A stretch of 64,000 nucleotides of DNA, taken from NCBI RefSeq assembly GCF_002443255.2, contig NW_019211456.1, forward strand, positions 37,331,042 through 37,395,041, in the 5' to 3' direction. Below, piece by piece: positions 12,371-25,726 of the stretch (position 1 is its first letter; every line of letters begins with the position of its first letter). A program made the position numbers and the translations under genes. Below the pieces are notes generated by a model. The model saw nothing but the letters and a program-made list of their open reading frames with translations, made no database searches and was not told the DNA's origin. This DNA comes from Varroa destructor (taxonomy: Eukaryota > Arthropoda > Arachnida > Mesostigmata > Varroidae).

Positions 12371-15300
12371 AAACTGTGGGCCGGGGTAGGCTGGATCCCA
12401 AATTTTTTTTTTTTTTTATCTAGCCCTCAATTGACCTCATTAATTAGAGAAAAAAAACTTGGCCTTTCTAACGAATGCTTCAATGCTGAATGTAGCTTAA
12501 AGGTACTACGTAGTAAGAGTTAATTATCTAACCCTTTCAATAAGTTCGTCTAAGTGTATTTGATCTAATTTGGCTTAAACTCGAAATTTTATTTTACTTC
12601 ACTTCAAGTTTTTAACTAGGACACCTAATGTAATATTTGTCTAGGTTCTATTTAAATTAAATATAAGAATTGCTTATGTGGACATGGAATTCCACCTATC
12701 ACCTACCATTACAGTGAGAATTATCATTAGTTCAATAGTAGATACATGCAATCATGAAGAAACCAACAGCATCATGGAACATAAGACCGACCCTTGTTTG
12801 TTTAGAAGGTTTTTTAGCCTCAAGTTGTTCGAGTACTGTGTAAAAATAGGGCGCTCCGAACGCCACTATGGCCTATACTTTGAAGAAGTATCAATAAGTT
12901 TAGCTTCGCTCTGCTTTATCGCTATCGTTATAGCTATTAGCTATCTATCTTTCAGTTATCAGTCAGATTAAAGCTGCTATTACAGCATTACCATTGACAC
13001 AGTGATATATGAATAAACGATACAAATTTTCTATTCTCATTCTATTGTAAAATCGTCCCTTACAGCATAGATCTCAAGCATTTTTATAGGGGTAATGTTT
13101 TTTTAGTCATAACCCCATCCATTGTGGTTTCTAGTATTTTTTTTTCCTTTTTTTTTCTATATTCGTTATGACCTTCTCCGCGCCTTTTACCGCGCCTGTG
13201 TTATCAACATAATCACACTCTGGCGTTTCGTGAAACGTCGTCCTAATAGGCACTAAAGTGTTTGGTTAAGAAAAAAAACATCGATGTGTTTGTTCCATGA
13301 GACACAGTATTTCTAGACGCCCCGAGGGGCAAAATCTTCTTCTAGCAAATTCTCGCGTTCTCACGTTTCTACCGATGCGTCACTATGAGTACAATTGATT
13401 GCGATATTCATAAGTAGTAATTTTTCTAGCTCAAATACATTATTTGGTGCCGTAACAAACTTAATGCTTGTCGCGTATATTTGCAAGTTCGCCTTTCTGT
13501 TCCCAGTGATGATTCTTCGTGCTAAGCAACACATTACAATGGGACCGTTAACGTTGAGCTTGACTGACAAGTGTGGGAGCTGATGATTTAGAAAACATCA
13601 TAAAGTTTTTAATGTTCAAGAGTAAATTTTCCATCGTTGGAAGCGAAAACAGTGCCGGATTTATCCCTTTCGAAACAATTATCATAGTTGAACCAGATGT
13701 TTTTGTCATTCGTTGCGTTTAAATTCTTAGAATGAAGCCTCGTCACCCCTACGAAATCTAGATCCAATCTGCATCTGCCTATGTATGCGTCATTTATAAT
13801 GGTGGAGCTTTTATGGATGGAAATGGAGCTTTTAATTGAGCCATTCAGCCAGGTAGGCAAAAATCACGCTATGAGGAATAAGGACGCCACACACTTTAAC
13901 CAGCGTTGTTAACCATAGCAATCCATCGGTCCAGATCATATCTTCAAGTTGAATTTAATGCCGCTACACTGTGTTACGATATCGAGTACATAAATTCAGG
14001 GCTATTAAGTTGATCTTAAAACAGTATATATAAACATTTCGTAGCAATTTTCAGTAATGGGTCTGGGTCAAGGAGTTATTGATATTTTATATTAGCTATA
14101 TCTAATCTATATTAGCATTGTGTCTATCGTTGCTTTATTAGACGCTTCATTGTTGCTAATGAAAACGAACGAGGCAGTCGAAAGAAATTTCAATATATCA
14201 ACAATTGTTGTTTGATGAGTGTCAGCTCAAACAAAAGGGGTGAATCCATCGCGTGTTGAGACTAGATGATATAACTCACACTGGTGATTTCTTCAAACCG
14301 TCTGATACGCTTGCGTGGCCTTAACCATGAACATTGGACTTGTTGGCCGCTCCTAGGGTGTTAATCACGGTAAACGTTTTTTTGCCACCCGTTGTACCCG
14401 TTCCTCTCCAGAGCTAGTCCCATTGACACTTAACAAACACGCAGCGTAAGCAATTGCTTTTTAACCGAAGAACAAAACTAATCAAAATACGTCAATGGCC
14501 TGAATCTGAGCTAGAAAATCCGCAAACACAATTATTAAGATTAAATTCAGTTGCTATACTGAATACAGGAAAAATCAATTTGGCTGACGGTCGTTTCGGG
14601 CCACGACAACGAATTCGGTGACATGTTGTTCCTTAAATTAGCTCTAGATCATAGATTTGGGCTAGATCAGTACAAAATCTTTGAGTTACTTTTTGACATA
14701 AATGTTACGAATAAGCGAGAACCTTAGATCTTTCAAAAAAAGTAACCTTACTAGGTTAACTAAGGCTTGACATTTGCAAAGGTTAGTGTTTGTCATTCTT
14801 TCCTCTGTCTATAGTTGCTTGCTCATGTAGAAACAGGTGTTTCCAAGCTACTGAAAGAAAACAATTTTACTATCGTCGCTCGAAATTTGAGAAACAAGAG
14901 AACCTAGAGTGAAGTTTGTTTTATTGATGTGATTCTATCTATATTGGTATACTTTACTTTCATATTCGGCCCTGTATGCTTTCAAAAAGGAGTAGGGTTT
15001 ATAAGAAAAGCTCGCAAATATTGAATTTTGCTGTGTCTTTCATGCTGAGGCATGCTGAGCAGCTGGCACTTACGATATAATAAATACAAGCTTTTAGATA
15101 CAAGCGGTTTAAGTGGGTGGTCGCCACAAACGACAGAGTGGAATTGTTTCGAAGCTAAAAACTAAAATATAAAAGATGACTTAAATCATTTCCAGTACCA
15201 AAATAATGCGACAACGTTCCGCCAATATTCTAAGTAAGAAACTGGTTGTCCATGGGTGTCACAATAGAAGGCACCGTCTGTATTCCGTGTTCTTACTATT

Positions 15301-18300
15301 ATTATTATTTATAGCAACAATGACTTATACGAGCGTCACACTGAGAACTTTTTAACGGGTACCGCACTGGCGACAATCTAATTATAATTGAAAAAATGTT
15401 GGAAACCTATATTATAACCTCTAATATTCACTCTTTCTAGATGTTTGGTCAAGCGAGGGAGACATTGGAATATCCGAATAATATTGATATTATATTTTAG
15501 CACATCGCCGCCTATTACACGTAGCGTTTATGCAAATATTTAAAGGAAAAGTTAATAATTATTTATTAAGAATGGATTTCTAATAAGATCCGTTGTTCTT
15601 AAAGTCGGAAATTCGAATTCCTAAAATGGGCTCAGGAGACAACGACGAATATCATAACTAGCGTTCACTTAGCATGCTAAAAATTATGTTTTTTCCAAAC
15701 TTTAAATGCTGCTAAATCTCTAGCTGTACCACTTGTACTTGTACTTCCCATACATAGTCACCCAACGTTATTGTGTCCCACACCGTCAGAGCTCTAATAA
15801 CTGATGGAACAATCACAACGGTGACCCCAGACCCAAGCACCTCGTCTATATCTGTCGTATATATGAACGTCGAGATCTTTGACCTGATCCCCAGATTGCA
15901 AGACCGATCTATTTTCTTGGGCACCGTACTGCTAAGCCGTATTCTCTGTAACCTTACGAAGAAGAACGATTCTCATTGACATGTCCGTGTCATCCAAACG
16001 TTTGCAGAATGTTCGTATACTAATTGTATTGAATTAAAAAGATTAGCTTCGATATAGATCAGGCATAAATGTTACAAATCGAAAAGCTCAAGATAATGCG
16101 TTCCGCTTCGCAAAGGGGAAAACGGAGAATCAGGGATTTGTATGCCTAGTATATTTAATATATATATAGTTAGAGCGTGTAAACATCAGTTTGTTCAGGT
16201 CTTCAAATCGGCAGATATGCGTAACGTTGCGTTATTAGTTTATCTTTCTTCATTTGACAGACCTTTGGTACGTAGCGTTCGGGCCGAATATCTGCTCGTC
16301 TGTGCTCGACCCCTAATGATCGTGTTGAAGATTAGGAGGTTAGAGATACAAATGAAGCGGCTTACAACATTCCTGGTTTACAATTATAGGTTTTCTTTAC
16401 ATGGCTAATTTTATTGCGGACTCGATGGGCAAACTGGTCGTGTCTTCCTTGGGCGAGCCATTTGACGCGGATTCCAGCCATAGGATGTCGGCGTGTGTGC
16501 GGTTCAACTCATACGATATAGATAAAAGAAATCGAAGTACATTTTGGCCTATACAAATCGGGGAATTCTGATTAACAACGAAACGTTTTTACTTCCATTG
16601 CCAACTCGTAATTTGAAGCAATGAATACATATAACTAAGCAATCACTTGATGTCCGCACTGTACTGTTGCATTGATAAATAACAGTAAATCAACTTAAAG
16701 ATCTACCTTTACATAAGCATGTCTATACATAGAAACCTTTTCAAGTTATCACATGTTGCAGGGCCATAGTGGAGAACATTGCACTTACCTGTTCTAAATG
16801 GAGACAGAGCTGATGGATGAAAACGAGCCAGTTTCTTATCGCACTTGCGAAAAATAGATACACGATACGAAAGATACGTTCATTTGTGCTCGAAAGGTTA
16901 TCTTGTACTCAAAAAGCAGTCAGTCAATGCAAAAGCTGTTTGATTCGCTGCTTTTATTAATAAATGAATGAAAAGATAAATGAATATACTAATGAACTTG
17001 TGCTGCACGGACCAGTGTGCTGGTGGGTTTATGCGTGACGAGGTTCCGTATCTGTTCCACAATGTTCGGCAAAATGACGATTAGAAATACCTTGTTAGAT
17101 ACATTGAGCCGATTGAACGGCTCGTATCAACAGCTGAAAATCTACATCCTGGAAATCAGTTCGGCCAGAACAGTCGCTCAGCTCAAAACGGTTTGCTTCA
17201 TTGATGAAAAGCTTCGATGGTTGAACGCTGCTGCGTTCAGTTCAGTTGTCACGATGTCAAGAACTTTCACCGATACCCCTTCTTGCCGCAGTGTGAGGTA
17301 GTCCCCTTAGTATCTAAAAAAGTGCGGGAATCATATTTAGGCTTGAACTAGTTTTCAATAGGCGTTGGTTTCCATGGGGGCTAAAGTGTTCCCTTTATAA
17401 CACAAACACCTTTTTCGGGCACTGCGTTTCGTCGAGCTATCACTGGCATGAGGGGCAGAGATGATTACCGTTCGTACTACAATAATACGTACACTTTGTG
17501 TACAACTGCGCATTTTAACTATCGTTGAGACGCTGACACACGCGATGATGGCGGTTGGTTTGAGACCCACTATCGAGTTAGCAGTACCATAGGCAACAGC
17601 AGAAGCTGTTGCCTAAGGTCCACGATTATACATTTGCAGAATTCGCTGCCATCTTCCTTGAAGGGATTCGAAAGCAGGACACCAAATTGTACAAAGTGGT
17701 GTTAGTAATAGTTAAATTATTAGCGTATCAAAATAAGCTTTTTTGAAAATAAAAACACTACACCGTGTCCAGAGCGTTTGGTCAAATATACTTGTCGAAT
17801 GCAGAATGCGAGAGCACTCTCCACGTAAGTACTGATTATGAGCATATACTTTGTAACGTGTCATGGACAAAATTTATTTATAGCTATTTTATAAATTTTA
17901 TATTACTAAGGAGTGCAAAGTCCCAAGGTTACGAATACAGATTCTATACTGATTAACTATTGACGTTTCCCTAGTCGGAACGAAGACATGCAGGCTAAGG
18001 GTAAACGTGCTTAGGAAATTCACTAAACGAACGGAAGATTCCGTGACGAGAAGGAGCATACTTTTTTTTGGTTTGTTTTGTTGGTTTTCAACGGCTCAAC
18101 TTACTTGCAATCGAGCAACTAACTTGGCACATGTATCAATGAATTTTAATCCCAATAGTTATCTAAAAATCTGCGCCTTATTAAACAAATTGTTCTACAC
18201 AGTAGTACAATTCGTATTAACTGATTCAGTAATATTATGCTAAATTTAAAAAAAAATATTGCGCTTTTTAGGCAATTATTTTCGTTAAAATAACATTTAC

Positions 18301-20382
18301 AGGAACAAATTTTTTTTAATTTTAACACCACTTCGTTGACGATGGTTAAGGCTCTGTATAATATTTTTCGGTAATAGAACCGTGGAAACGACACGCTCTC
18401 GAATAGAGAAGCAATTAGATGAGTCGGCCTTGTCATTGACGCACTTGTGGATGTCCACTTGTTAAGCCTTAGCGGTAAATTGTAAGTTCGAAACTACGAC
18501 AATTGTAACTTTCACTCATTGATTGTTCTGGATGATCGCAAGTTGATGCAATCGACTAGAAACTGTTATTGTTCCAAGTGAAGGTTCCAATTAGCTTGTT
18601 TCGTAGTTTTTAAAAAAAAGTATATAGCTCATGTGAGTCAGACCTCTTTATGAGCCATGTTCTGAAAAAGCACACGAATGAACAGACGGCGATTGATCCA
18701 TCAGTGTTACAAAGACTACTCGTAAATGGGATCAAAGCATATGCTCATTCAAAGAGCAAGCAATGCTTAAGAAATCAGAAAAAACGCAAAGACATAAGCT
18801 TGCAATTTTCCGTTCGTCTACTTATGATCATTCGTATCGCTGTCATAACAATACAGACATTCAACACTATATTACTATATCCTGGAGATTATATAATAAA
18901 GTATGAGAAAAAAATAGCACACGATAACAAGGAACAGCATCGATATCGATTTACTTTTTTCGTCATAAACACTAAGCCCAATATTTTGACGTCGTCATTT
19001 TGGCCAAGGGTCTCTAAAAACTTGTATTACTTGTGTCATCTAAAACAGAATAGTGATCAAATTTAGCATAAGGAAACCATTTGTAGCACAACGGCCTAAG
19101 GCACAACCAGCCTTCACTGGAATCACCTTCCAATCAAGGGCGCTTCTTTATATTCTTATAGCAAAAGGTAGTGAAAGCCTCACAGATGTGTCTTAAACTT
19201 GCCACTGCTTATGAAAGTAATAAATGGACCCCGCAGCAAAGGCTTACGATGTACAGACATGACTGAATGAGTGAAGCGAGCAACTCCAGTATGTCTGTAA
19301 TTGACTATATTTAGGCGCTAATAAAATACATGAACACTCGTTATGGAAAGGATATTTCCTGTAGCTAACGTATCCTTATGTTGAACGACTCACTCCTTTA
19401 ATAACACAAATTTCGCGTGTAATTCTAATATGGTGCAGTGTTTTTGATCGGCTCAATTGGGAAGTATTGGTAGGAGACATTTCATTCCCGTCAAGGACAG
19501 CTTCGAAATACTACTTGGCCCCTAGCGCCTAAACAGTAGGAAACGTACGGCAACACGCGAATCATCGTCTCGTAAATTATAGGGTATTCTGTATTTCGTA
19601 AAAGTTTGCTACCTCACTCGATTCAACTCATGGATTTACCCATAATTGGTGACGCGTCGTTACCAATACAGTACGATGACATACGCAACATGATAACTAA
19701 AAGGAAAGATACAAGAAAAGCACCGCTGAGAAGACGTAACTTTATTGACACTATAGCTGGTGGTTGACTTATCGTAAGACCCAAGAAGCAATGAACATTC
19801 TTTGATATGAGACTCTAAAAAAGAGAAGTACCCTTTCGTTCGTTGAATCTCAATTCTCGTATTATACGCCCACACAAACAGACACACATGGCGCTCGTAG
19901 AAACTCGACGACTATTAAATTGGCTGATAGATAGCATATGTAAATAGCCCCTTGACCCTTTGTGCCTAGGGGATGGAAAGTAGGCGACTGTTGTCTTAGC
20001 TGGAGATGCACTTCCTTCTCTGTACTTTGGTTCTTTATCTATCTCACGTAGTAGCTGTCTCGAGTCCGCTATGTATCTCGTTGAATCGAGCTGACCCCTC
20101 GATAAATGACCAACCGCTGTCTCTAGTGCGCGTGTAACGATCACATCCACTGAGGTCTCTTGAGGCTTAGCAAAAAATTGAATAGTGCCTGCAACACGAA
20201 GCTGCAGTAGCTGAGGCAGGGAAAAGATCGAAACGGTTCAGTGTACCCATCTCGGTGTTAAAGTTGACCCATTCGCTGAATGGTGCCGCGTACCGACCAA
20301 GAGCTCTGTGAAGTAAAGCTGAGATAGAGTGAATCAATCTATTAGTCTTCGAGAGACGGTTAATTGTGACTAATTACTTGAA
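12371..20382. other. Gene-poor spacer
   Basis: About 8 kb, mostly AT-rich. Open frames at 13361-13860 (minus), 15712-15979 (both strands), 17017-17301 (plus) and 18650-19066 (plus) are unrecognised. A degenerate cysteine-rich stretch lies at 17370-17560 (minus). A 111-codon minus-strand frame (19815-20150) sits just upstream of the SDR gene in a GC-richer patch and could be a promoter-proximal exon or chance. No tRNA or other RNA gene was recognised. Confidence 0.45.
17586..17619. repeat. Short inverted repeat (hairpin)
   Basis: Eleven-base arms (TAGGCAACAGC and its complement) flank an AGAA tetraloop. After one A-A mismatch the pairing resumes for three more bases (ACC with GGT). No open frame or obvious element ends surround it. 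Confidence 0.85.
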
Positions 20383-23300
20383 ATGGTTTTGGATTCGTGG
20401 CGCCGTCCATCAGGAGGCAATATGACATGGTTCAATATGAAACATTACCTTCTGTTATCATTTCTTACATTTAAATTTCTGGACTGGAGTCGCGCTACCT
20501 CGTTGCCGCTTTGGGATCTTTTGTCATATATCTTGGTATTGGGAGCGAGCTACTGGCTGGGATTCGTAACGTATCGATACTTGAAGCGATATAATCTCGC
20601 TTTTCAAGTCGCTAGTTATAAGAAGGCCATAGTAATTACTGGTATTGTATTAATTATTTTTCTAATTTATACAATTTCTGTTCTTTTTTATTCTAAGAAA
20701 TAATTTAAGATTTTTGTTAATCTGTGGACTGTTCAAATGGATGGTAGTAGATAACCTTAAATTAGAACCAACGACCGTAAGACACCTATGAGATATTGCT
20801 ATTGATTTTGCCAGTCGCTAAATAATTATGGGACGCTTCATTAAATCTGGTATCAATATGTTATTGCACGGTTAGAGTTATGGGACTAGAACATACCTGG
20901 GATAGCGCATTAAACTGTGCTGATGGACCTTCGCAGGTTGTGACACAGGATTTGGAAATATGCTCGCCCGCAGATTGGCACCCCGTGGCTTTCAGGTAAA
21001 TTTGGTAGTTGTTAGCATTATGCCAATGTAAATTTGGTGCCGTTGAGCGATGTTTCTCTGAATATTGTTAATACGCATATGCTCAATAGCATATCTTTTT
21101 ATCGCACGCTGAATTTCGTTCCATGTTAACAGGACAGCTTTTTCAGCAAACCACATAGGTTGATCCAAGCGCAAACGACAAGAAGTTACATATTTTATCC
21201 ACTAATGTTCGAAACATTCCAAAAAAAACACGTTTATATCCGTGGCTTGAAAGCGTATTTTCAAACGCCAAAGAAAGACTTTATCACGAACATGCTGCAG
21301 TGCACAAGATCGTAAATTAAGTCAATAGCCACTGCGTAGCATCTAAAACAACTGATTGTGTGCATTAAACCCTATCTAGGTTTTGGCGGGCTGTCTGAAT
21401 CCTTCAGCTCCCGAAGCAACAATACTAGAGACGGTGCCCAATGTCAGCGTTTTTCCTCTTGACGTCACAAGTGAGGGAAGCCTTCGTGAGGCTTTAGACA
21501 TCGTTTCTACGAAGCTCAAGGAATCTGGACACGGTAGTTATTTTTTCTTATAAGCACAACTTTCCATCTAACAATATTGTCGGGCTTTGTGTGGTGTGCT
21601 GTGGCAAATGTCGAAAATAAACGTTATCTGTCTCCAAATGAAAAGACTTCATGTCGTGGTTCCCCCCAGAAGCGGATGACATCTGTGCAACATCTGTTTG
21701 CCGTTAATAAAAAGATTTGTCGCTCCATAACAGCCGGAACGAACTTCTGGCCTTTTCTTTTACGACGACCAGCTTTCTTCGTAAGGGTCAGAATACATCA
21801 GTTTGATAGTGTGTGCGTATACGTCGCACCTGCTAGGAGAAGTGTCACCTTAAATCCCCAATTTTATCTTACATATTGCTTGCTTGTTGTTTTTTGTAGA
21901 TTTGTGGTGTGTAGTTTGCAATGCCGGCATCTGTGAAGTCGGCGAACTTGAATGGCAGAGTATAATGTCCATCGAGCGAACTCTTGACGTCAACGTCATG
22001 GGCTCTATTCGAACTATCCGGACATTTTTGCCGACTCTTCGAGCCTCAAAGGGACGAATTGTTCTTTGTGCTAGTGTTCTGAGTAAGTGAAATCATCCCA
22101 ATTAGACGACGAAACATTACAATAAAATACTACACCTGCCGCAGTAGCGAGACCGCTACCAAGTCGTTTTCTCCGTGATGAACTTAGTTCTGCTTTTTTT
22201 TTTTAACATACTATTACTAACGTGTTATTCCTATTAAGCGATAATTATTTGGTAATAAAGCAGATACTGAATTTCCGCACCGGACGATCATTCCTATTCT
22301 AGTCTATTCTTCCGCCCCTTAGATATAACAGCGGTTCCTTGATTAGGGTACAAAGCTAGTGGCAAAGTAACAAAAAAAGCTGTTGCCTCAAGTAGAATTG
22401 ACCAATTACAAGTAAAGGCGTTCGTGGAAAGTTTATAATGCTGTACGTTGATGATTCGTAGGCAACATTTCCAGCCCTGGATTCGTTGCGTACTCAATGA
22501 GCAAAGCGGCGATAGCTTCTCTGGGAGAGGGACTCAAACGTGAACTGCAGGATTGGGATGTTAACGTTTGTACAGTTCAACCCGCGCTGTACAAGTGAGT
22601 TATTATTATTAAATAGAACTGTAAGCCTCTTTCAGCTGCTTCATCAGCTTTACCTTGGGATTCTGTTATATGTTCTGTGGGCATGAGTATCTGCTTGCCT
22701 TAAACATATTGTGCAGGGTGGCGCGTCAAAATTTAAAATGCCTTATTTTTAAGACTGTATTTAAAGAAAAATACATATTTCAACGATTTTTTTTGCATGT
22801 TATATATGTATTATTCCCGTCATGCTCATTCAATATAGCAACCACTCACCACCATTACAGCCTCAATCAATGAGTCATTCCGTCTTTAATCCAAAGATAA
22901 CCTTTTACTAGTGAGTGTGCGTCAAGTAGGTATAAACTCGTTAAAGTGTTGCTCAAATATCCTACATACAAAAAAATCAAGAAAAAAAATTGACCGGTAG
23001 GCCAATGTGTCGCAAAAATACAAAAGCTCAAAACAGCTAGAGGCTCCCAAAGAACTAGCCGTTGGGCTTTATCTGAACGACTCAGTTGGCGACTGATGTT
23101 CTTTTCCTTGAAACAGGCGTAAATTTCTGTATCTAAAGCCTAGATGTATCAAAGAAAAGTTGTTGAGTCAGTTCGCCTTATGGAAGTCTTCTTCGCATTT
23201 TTCAGAAGCCCCATGAAAACTGACGAAATTTACGGCATCAATTTTCAGCAAAAAATGAAATTCTTACTCTTGATGAGGGTTCGTCCAGCGCTGGAAAATT

Positions 23301-25020
23301 AGATAATAACTGATCTTCGTTTAAATCTTGAAACGGCGCATCATTATTTCCCATAACACGTCGACTGTTTTGCTCTACAGAGAACTAGCTTTCGTCTTCA
23401 ACCAAAACTAACAGGTAGGCGCATAATTGTTACGAGAAACGGTCCACCAAAGTGTTTCCCAACTTAAAAACAGCATTTTGTATGTACACTGATTTTGCAC
23501 TCCTAACTACATCACTTCTTCATTTTTGAGTCGTTCTTTACTCAAGAAGAAACAGCTGGTCCACAAGCTGGTCTGAAATAGAATTTGGATGGTACCAAGA
23601 AGAGGACAATGACTTTATGTATGTACTGAGCTTGGCTTAGAACTTAATTCGTGCAGCGATGAGGATCGTCTCTAATTTGTAGATTACTAACCGGAACCGC
23701 TCTCTTGTTTAACCTATGGATGTGCATTCAGACTTACTAGAATGTGAATTTTTATTGGTTATAGTTATGGTTTTAGCAGCTTAATGGTGCGAAAAATGCT
23801 TTTAAAAAGTTCTTGTTCCTGAAAATGTTTCATTCGCCGCTCCTTTAGATGAGATGACAGTTAATAAGAATCGTTGTCATCACATGATAAGACTTACGAC
23901 TTTGACCGCTCTACCTCTTGAAAATCACATTTTTGCAAAGGAGAATTAAATGGTAAAGAAAGTCAATGAACCACTGTAATTTTCTAAAAAAATACAACTC
24001 TCAAAATGACCCAGACCAACAAAAAAAAAACAGCTTTTTACTTGTATTTTTATCACCCCCATACACTATTGTACGATACGACTGCATGAGGGTACGCTTG
24101 ACGTTATTTTCGTTGCTGACTACATGGTGCATGTTATTGGCATTGCTTGTGGCGGTAATGGCAATTCGAAAACAGGCGGAATTGGGCAGAGATTCTAACG
24201 TTCATCCGCACGGCAGAACCGGGCTTCTCCGTTTCGACCAAGTGAAGAACGACTTCTTCAGTGCCCAATTGAACATGCTTTCCGAACATGTTCGTAGTGA
24301 CTACGGACACGAGTACTTCATTGCCTTCTGGAACACAATTGCCAAGTTCTTCGAGAAGCACGCCAACCCATATCCCGAACAGGTTTGTCTAGTGTGAACG
24401 ATATTTGCTGCAACAAATGCTAAGTTTTCTATCCAAATAAGTTATCATCACAGAATTTCTTGTATCATAAATGTTTTAGTAATCAGACGTTTGAATTTAG
24501 TATCTAACGGCAAATGTACGCAAATCAATGAATAAGATTGTTTGCTGTTCTAATTATAATTTTCTCAGATAGATTACTTCGAAATATTGTTAATTATTAT
24601 GATTCCTATCGAAGATAACAAAAATCGTCGAATTATTCGAAATTGCTATGGTTAGAAAATCAGTTTGATGTGAATTGATTTAAATAACTTTGATTACTAA
24701 TAACACCGGTCATTAATAGGCTTGCATAAATGAAACTCTTTCCATATTGATACCTCTTTGCAAAAAAAACAACTTATATTACTGTATTATCTTTTATTTC
24801 TTTGGCTTACTTTATTTTTGTGTTATTTCGATTGCAGGCAGTCGATGTCCTGTACCATGCAATTACGACGGTATGGCCAGAAACTCACTATAGAGCTGGC
24901 AGCTGGAAACAGCTAATTCTCTACAACCTGCTAGATTACCTGCCTACGGAGGTGGTTGATCTGATGTTTGATAAGATCATGAAGCCTCCTGTATTGCCAA
25001 ATGCTGTAATGAAAAGCTAA
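20383..25020 (+). CDS. Membrane-anchored short-chain dehydrogenase/reductase, SDR9C type (BDH1/RDH-like)
   Basis: Seven exons: 20383-20641, 20937-20995, 21380-21533, 21900-22082, 22462-22594, 24217-24382 and 24838-25020. They join in phase to 378 residues. An N-terminal extension with hydrophobic segments (about residues 19-75) precedes the Rossmann fold. The NAD(P)-binding motif TGCDTGFG (86-93) spans the first splice junction. NAGI starts at Asn165, and the catalytic set is Ser216, Tyr229 and Lys233 (YSMSK). The C-terminal part (VRSDYGHEYF, then a block ending LDYLPTEVVD) resembles D-beta-hydroxybutyrate dehydrogenase BDH1 and retinol dehydrogenases. Family members oxidise or reduce hydroxy acids, retinoids or steroids; the substrate here cannot be told. 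Exon 6 could instead begin at 24190, adding nine residues in frame. A broken copy follows immediately downstream. All catalytic residues are intact. Confidence 0.88.
23055..23325 (+). repeat. Old dispersed repeat, copy 2
   Basis: Lies inside the fifth intron of the SDR gene. It matches 5145-5450 in the same orientation; the best-preserved block is the right-end GGTTCGT.CAGCGCT..GATAATA segment. No coding capacity is seen. Confidence 0.5.
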
Positions 25021-25279
25021 TCGTAAACGCAGATGCGGTCAGTTGAATTTCATTTTCGTCAAATGGATCACCATTATAAATTGCGGATGTCCACTACTAT
25101 ACTTAGAGAGAATTGCCGCGCACAAGCTAAACGTACTATCATGGCGTTTGTATCGTGCGCTATAAAATTTACAAGCAAACAATCTGATAACAGAAGCGTT
25201 TCAGCAAATATTGTTGGTAAGACGTTGCCGGGCCGGTGCGGATCGCTGCGTTACTGAACACCGCTGTACAATAGATGTT

Positions 25280-25285
25280 AATAAA
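25280..25285 (+). terminator. Likely polyadenylation signal of the SDR gene
   Basis: Canonical AATAAA about 260 bp after the stop codon. It is the first clear hexamer downstream of the gene and lies upstream of the pseudogene copy. Confidence 0.5.
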
Positions 25286-25726
25286 GCGCATGTACACTAC
25301 ACAGGGCTTTTTTTAAATTCGGTAATTTCTGTTTTCGATTGGCCATAATTTCGAGCTTATCTAAAGCTAAGTATATTACTCATTTTTATCTAATATTAGG
25401 TACATTCGCTCTAGACATTTCATATGAATTTTTGGACACGCTCTTGTTGATCTATAATGGTCGTGTTCGAAAAAGAAATATAGGGGTAAACAAATTTGAT
25501 CGGTTTTATCTAGCTCCTGTGGACAACGAAGAAAGTCTGCTGAGAAACAACCTAACGGGTCCACTGGTTGGCTTGACGTGGCTATCATTTCTTAGGTCGA
25601 CCACACAATGAAGGACGATGCCCGACCTTGTTGCAGGCACAGCTGTGAGAGCGGCATTACTGTTCTCGTCTGTTTACGAACACCGGGCCCCGTTACTCCG
25701 TGTCCTACGACCCGTCTGATTTCACG

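Noticed and set aside
18650..19066. 138-codon frame on the plus strand
   Set aside because: Lys/Asn/Ile-rich composition expected from AT-rich spacer; no motif or conserved-looking block.
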